From assembly GCA_900543805.1 (NCBI GenBank), contig UQTE01000007.1, positions 33,125 through 97,124 of the forward strand: a DNA stretch of 64,000 nucleotides. The letters run 5' to 3'. A model generated the notes under the pieces. It worked only from the letters and a program-made list of their open reading frames with translations, did no database searches and was not told the origin of the DNA. Source of the stretch: an uncultured Sutterella sp. (GTDB lineage: Bacteria; Pseudomonadota; Gammaproteobacteria; Burkholderiales; Burkholderiaceae_F). The stretch's first letter is position 1. Each line of letters starts with the position of its first letter. Below, one piece after another: positions 63,266 to 64,000 of this stretch. The translations under genes were made by a program, and so were the position numbers.

Positions 63266-63889
63266 GTGCAGAATGCCGTGACGCTCCTCATCTATGCGGG
63301 CGGACGCGCCACGCGGATGGGAGGAATAAACAAAGCCTTGGTTCCCTTCCTGGGACGTCCCATGGTCGAGTGGGTTCGCGAAAGGCTCGCAAAGGGCGTC
63401 TCGCAGGTGCTCCTGAGCGCCAATCGGGATCATGAGACGTTTGAGGGCATGGGATTCGTCGTATGTGCGGACACCATGGACGAATATCCCGGTCCGCTCG
63501 CGGGTCTGCTCGCCGTGAAGGAGCGGGGGCTTCTCAAGACTCCCTGGATTCTCACCGCGCCGTGTGACGCGCCGATGGTGCCGGAAACACTCTTGGAAAC
63601 GCTGTGGACGGCCGCCGAAGAGGACGGCTTCGGACACTCCGCCTACACGGTCGTGGCGGAGGGATACCCGCAAAACGCCTTTGCGCTCATCCGCTCGGAA
63701 GCGCTTTCGGGGATCCGTCCCTTCCTTCTTTCGGGGGAACGCAAGCTCGGAGCCTGGCTCAAAGGGGTGGGGCAAAAGAAAGTTTTCATGAGGAATTATC
63801 GAGGAAACTTCAAGAACCTCAATGCCTTTGAAGAGATTTCTTCCGCGGAAGCGGAAGAAATTTCTAAAAATTTCCAAAAAGACCCTTGA
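63266..63889 (+). CDS. mobA: Molybdenum cofactor guanylyltransferase
   Basis: A 207-aa enzyme that attaches GMP to Mo-molybdopterin to make the bis-MGD cofactor used by anaerobic oxidoreductases. It starts at GTG 63266 with a perfect AAGGAGG 5 bases upstream. The GTP loop is IYAGGRATRMGGINKALVPFLGRPM. DEYPGPLAGLLA and ILTAPCDAPMVP (metal Asp) follow. The first position of the signature is Tyr (IYAGG) where Leu is usual. Its TGA lies inside the -35 box of the rrn promoter. Confidence 0.93.
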   Translation: MQNAVTLLIYAGGRATRMGGINKALVPFLGRPMVEWVRERLAKGVSQVLLSANRDHETFEGMGFVVCADTMDEYPGPLAGLLAVKERGLLKTPWILTAPCDAPMVPETLLETLWTAAEEDGFGHSAYTVVAEGYPQNAFALIRSEALSGIRPFLLSGERKLGAWLKGVGQKKVFMRNYRGNFKNLNAFEEISSAEAEEISKNFQKDP

Positions 63890-63914
63890 CAAACTCAGTC
63901 CGTTTAGGCATAAT
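63886..63914 (+). promoter_or_regulatory. Strong sigma-70 promoter of an rRNA operon
   Basis: TTGACA (63886-63891), a 17-base spacer and CATAAT (63909-63914) make a near-consensus promoter. Transcription should begin near 63921. The -35 box contains the mobA stop codon (63887-63889). Confidence 0.88.
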
Positions 63915-63943
63915 TTCAATCCTTCGCTGCTTCGACAGCGACA

Positions 63944-63955
63944 GTTCTTTAACAA
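63944..63955 (+). promoter_or_regulatory. boxA antitermination element of the rRNA leader
   Basis: GTTCTTTAACAA matches the NusB/S10-binding boxA found ahead of 16S rRNA in Burkholderiales. The 16S gene itself is beyond the window. Confidence 0.82.
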
Positions 63956-64000
63956 TTCGAATTCAACGAACCGATAAGTGTGAGCATCGGCGGTTGTTCT

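Overview
The window looks like chromosomal sequence from a high-GC (roughly 60-63%) betaproteobacterium of the order Burkholderiales. A gut Sutterellaceae member is the most likely source. This is inferred from gene order (ftsK-lolA, dnaX-ybaB-recR, rlmE-ftsH-folP-glmM, ppk-ppx, trxA-rho), from a periplasmic arylsulfate sulfotransferase, and from an rRNA leader with a boxA (TTCTTTAACAA) at the right edge. No plasmid, phage or CRISPR signal is visible.

Bases 1-16,500 are accessory-like. Two unknown cytoplasmic proteins of exactly equal length (779 aa) flank argF. After them come a translationally coupled HAD phosphatase/CMD-domain pair, an argP-type regulator interrupted by an in-frame TGA next to argO, a macro-domain protein, an M20 peptidase, and a FixJ-type response regulator. 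The sensor kinase of that regulator survives only as a C-terminal stub, fused head-to-head to a flavodoxin that has lost its N-terminus; this looks like a deletion scar. A tandem pair of pRiA4b ORF-3-type proteins and an amino-acid-binding protein follow.

Bases 16,500-33,300 hold metabolic and transport genes: assT with a consensus FNR-type box upstream, gpmI, an MFS transporter, a Tat-exported DUF362 protein, an amino-acid racemase with an AEC transporter, a 5'-nucleotidase, and an iron alcohol dehydrogenase. One lower-GC IS1634-type insertion sequence, a MATE transporter and an ArnT-like membrane glycosyltransferase complete this part.

Bases 33,300-64,000 are mostly housekeeping: rpmE2, hemC-hemD, nadE (with a degenerate glutaminase domain), rho and trxA, the SRP RNA, dnaX-ybaB-recR (dnaX is frameshifted at a G6 run), gmhA, and greA with a terminator in its leader. 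They continue with yhbY/rlmE, ftsH-folP-glmM, ppk-ppx, glnB, smr, trxB, ftsK-lolA, a structured-RNA candidate, a metallophosphoesterase and moeA/mobA. The window stops just before a 16S rRNA gene; the rrn promoter -35 box overlaps the mobA stop codon.

The observations most worth checking are the recoding or breakage events (dnaX, argP, kinase/flavodoxin joint), the paired 779-aa proteins, the degenerate NadE amidase domain, the FNR box at assT, the greA leader terminator and the structured region at 60,594-60,810.
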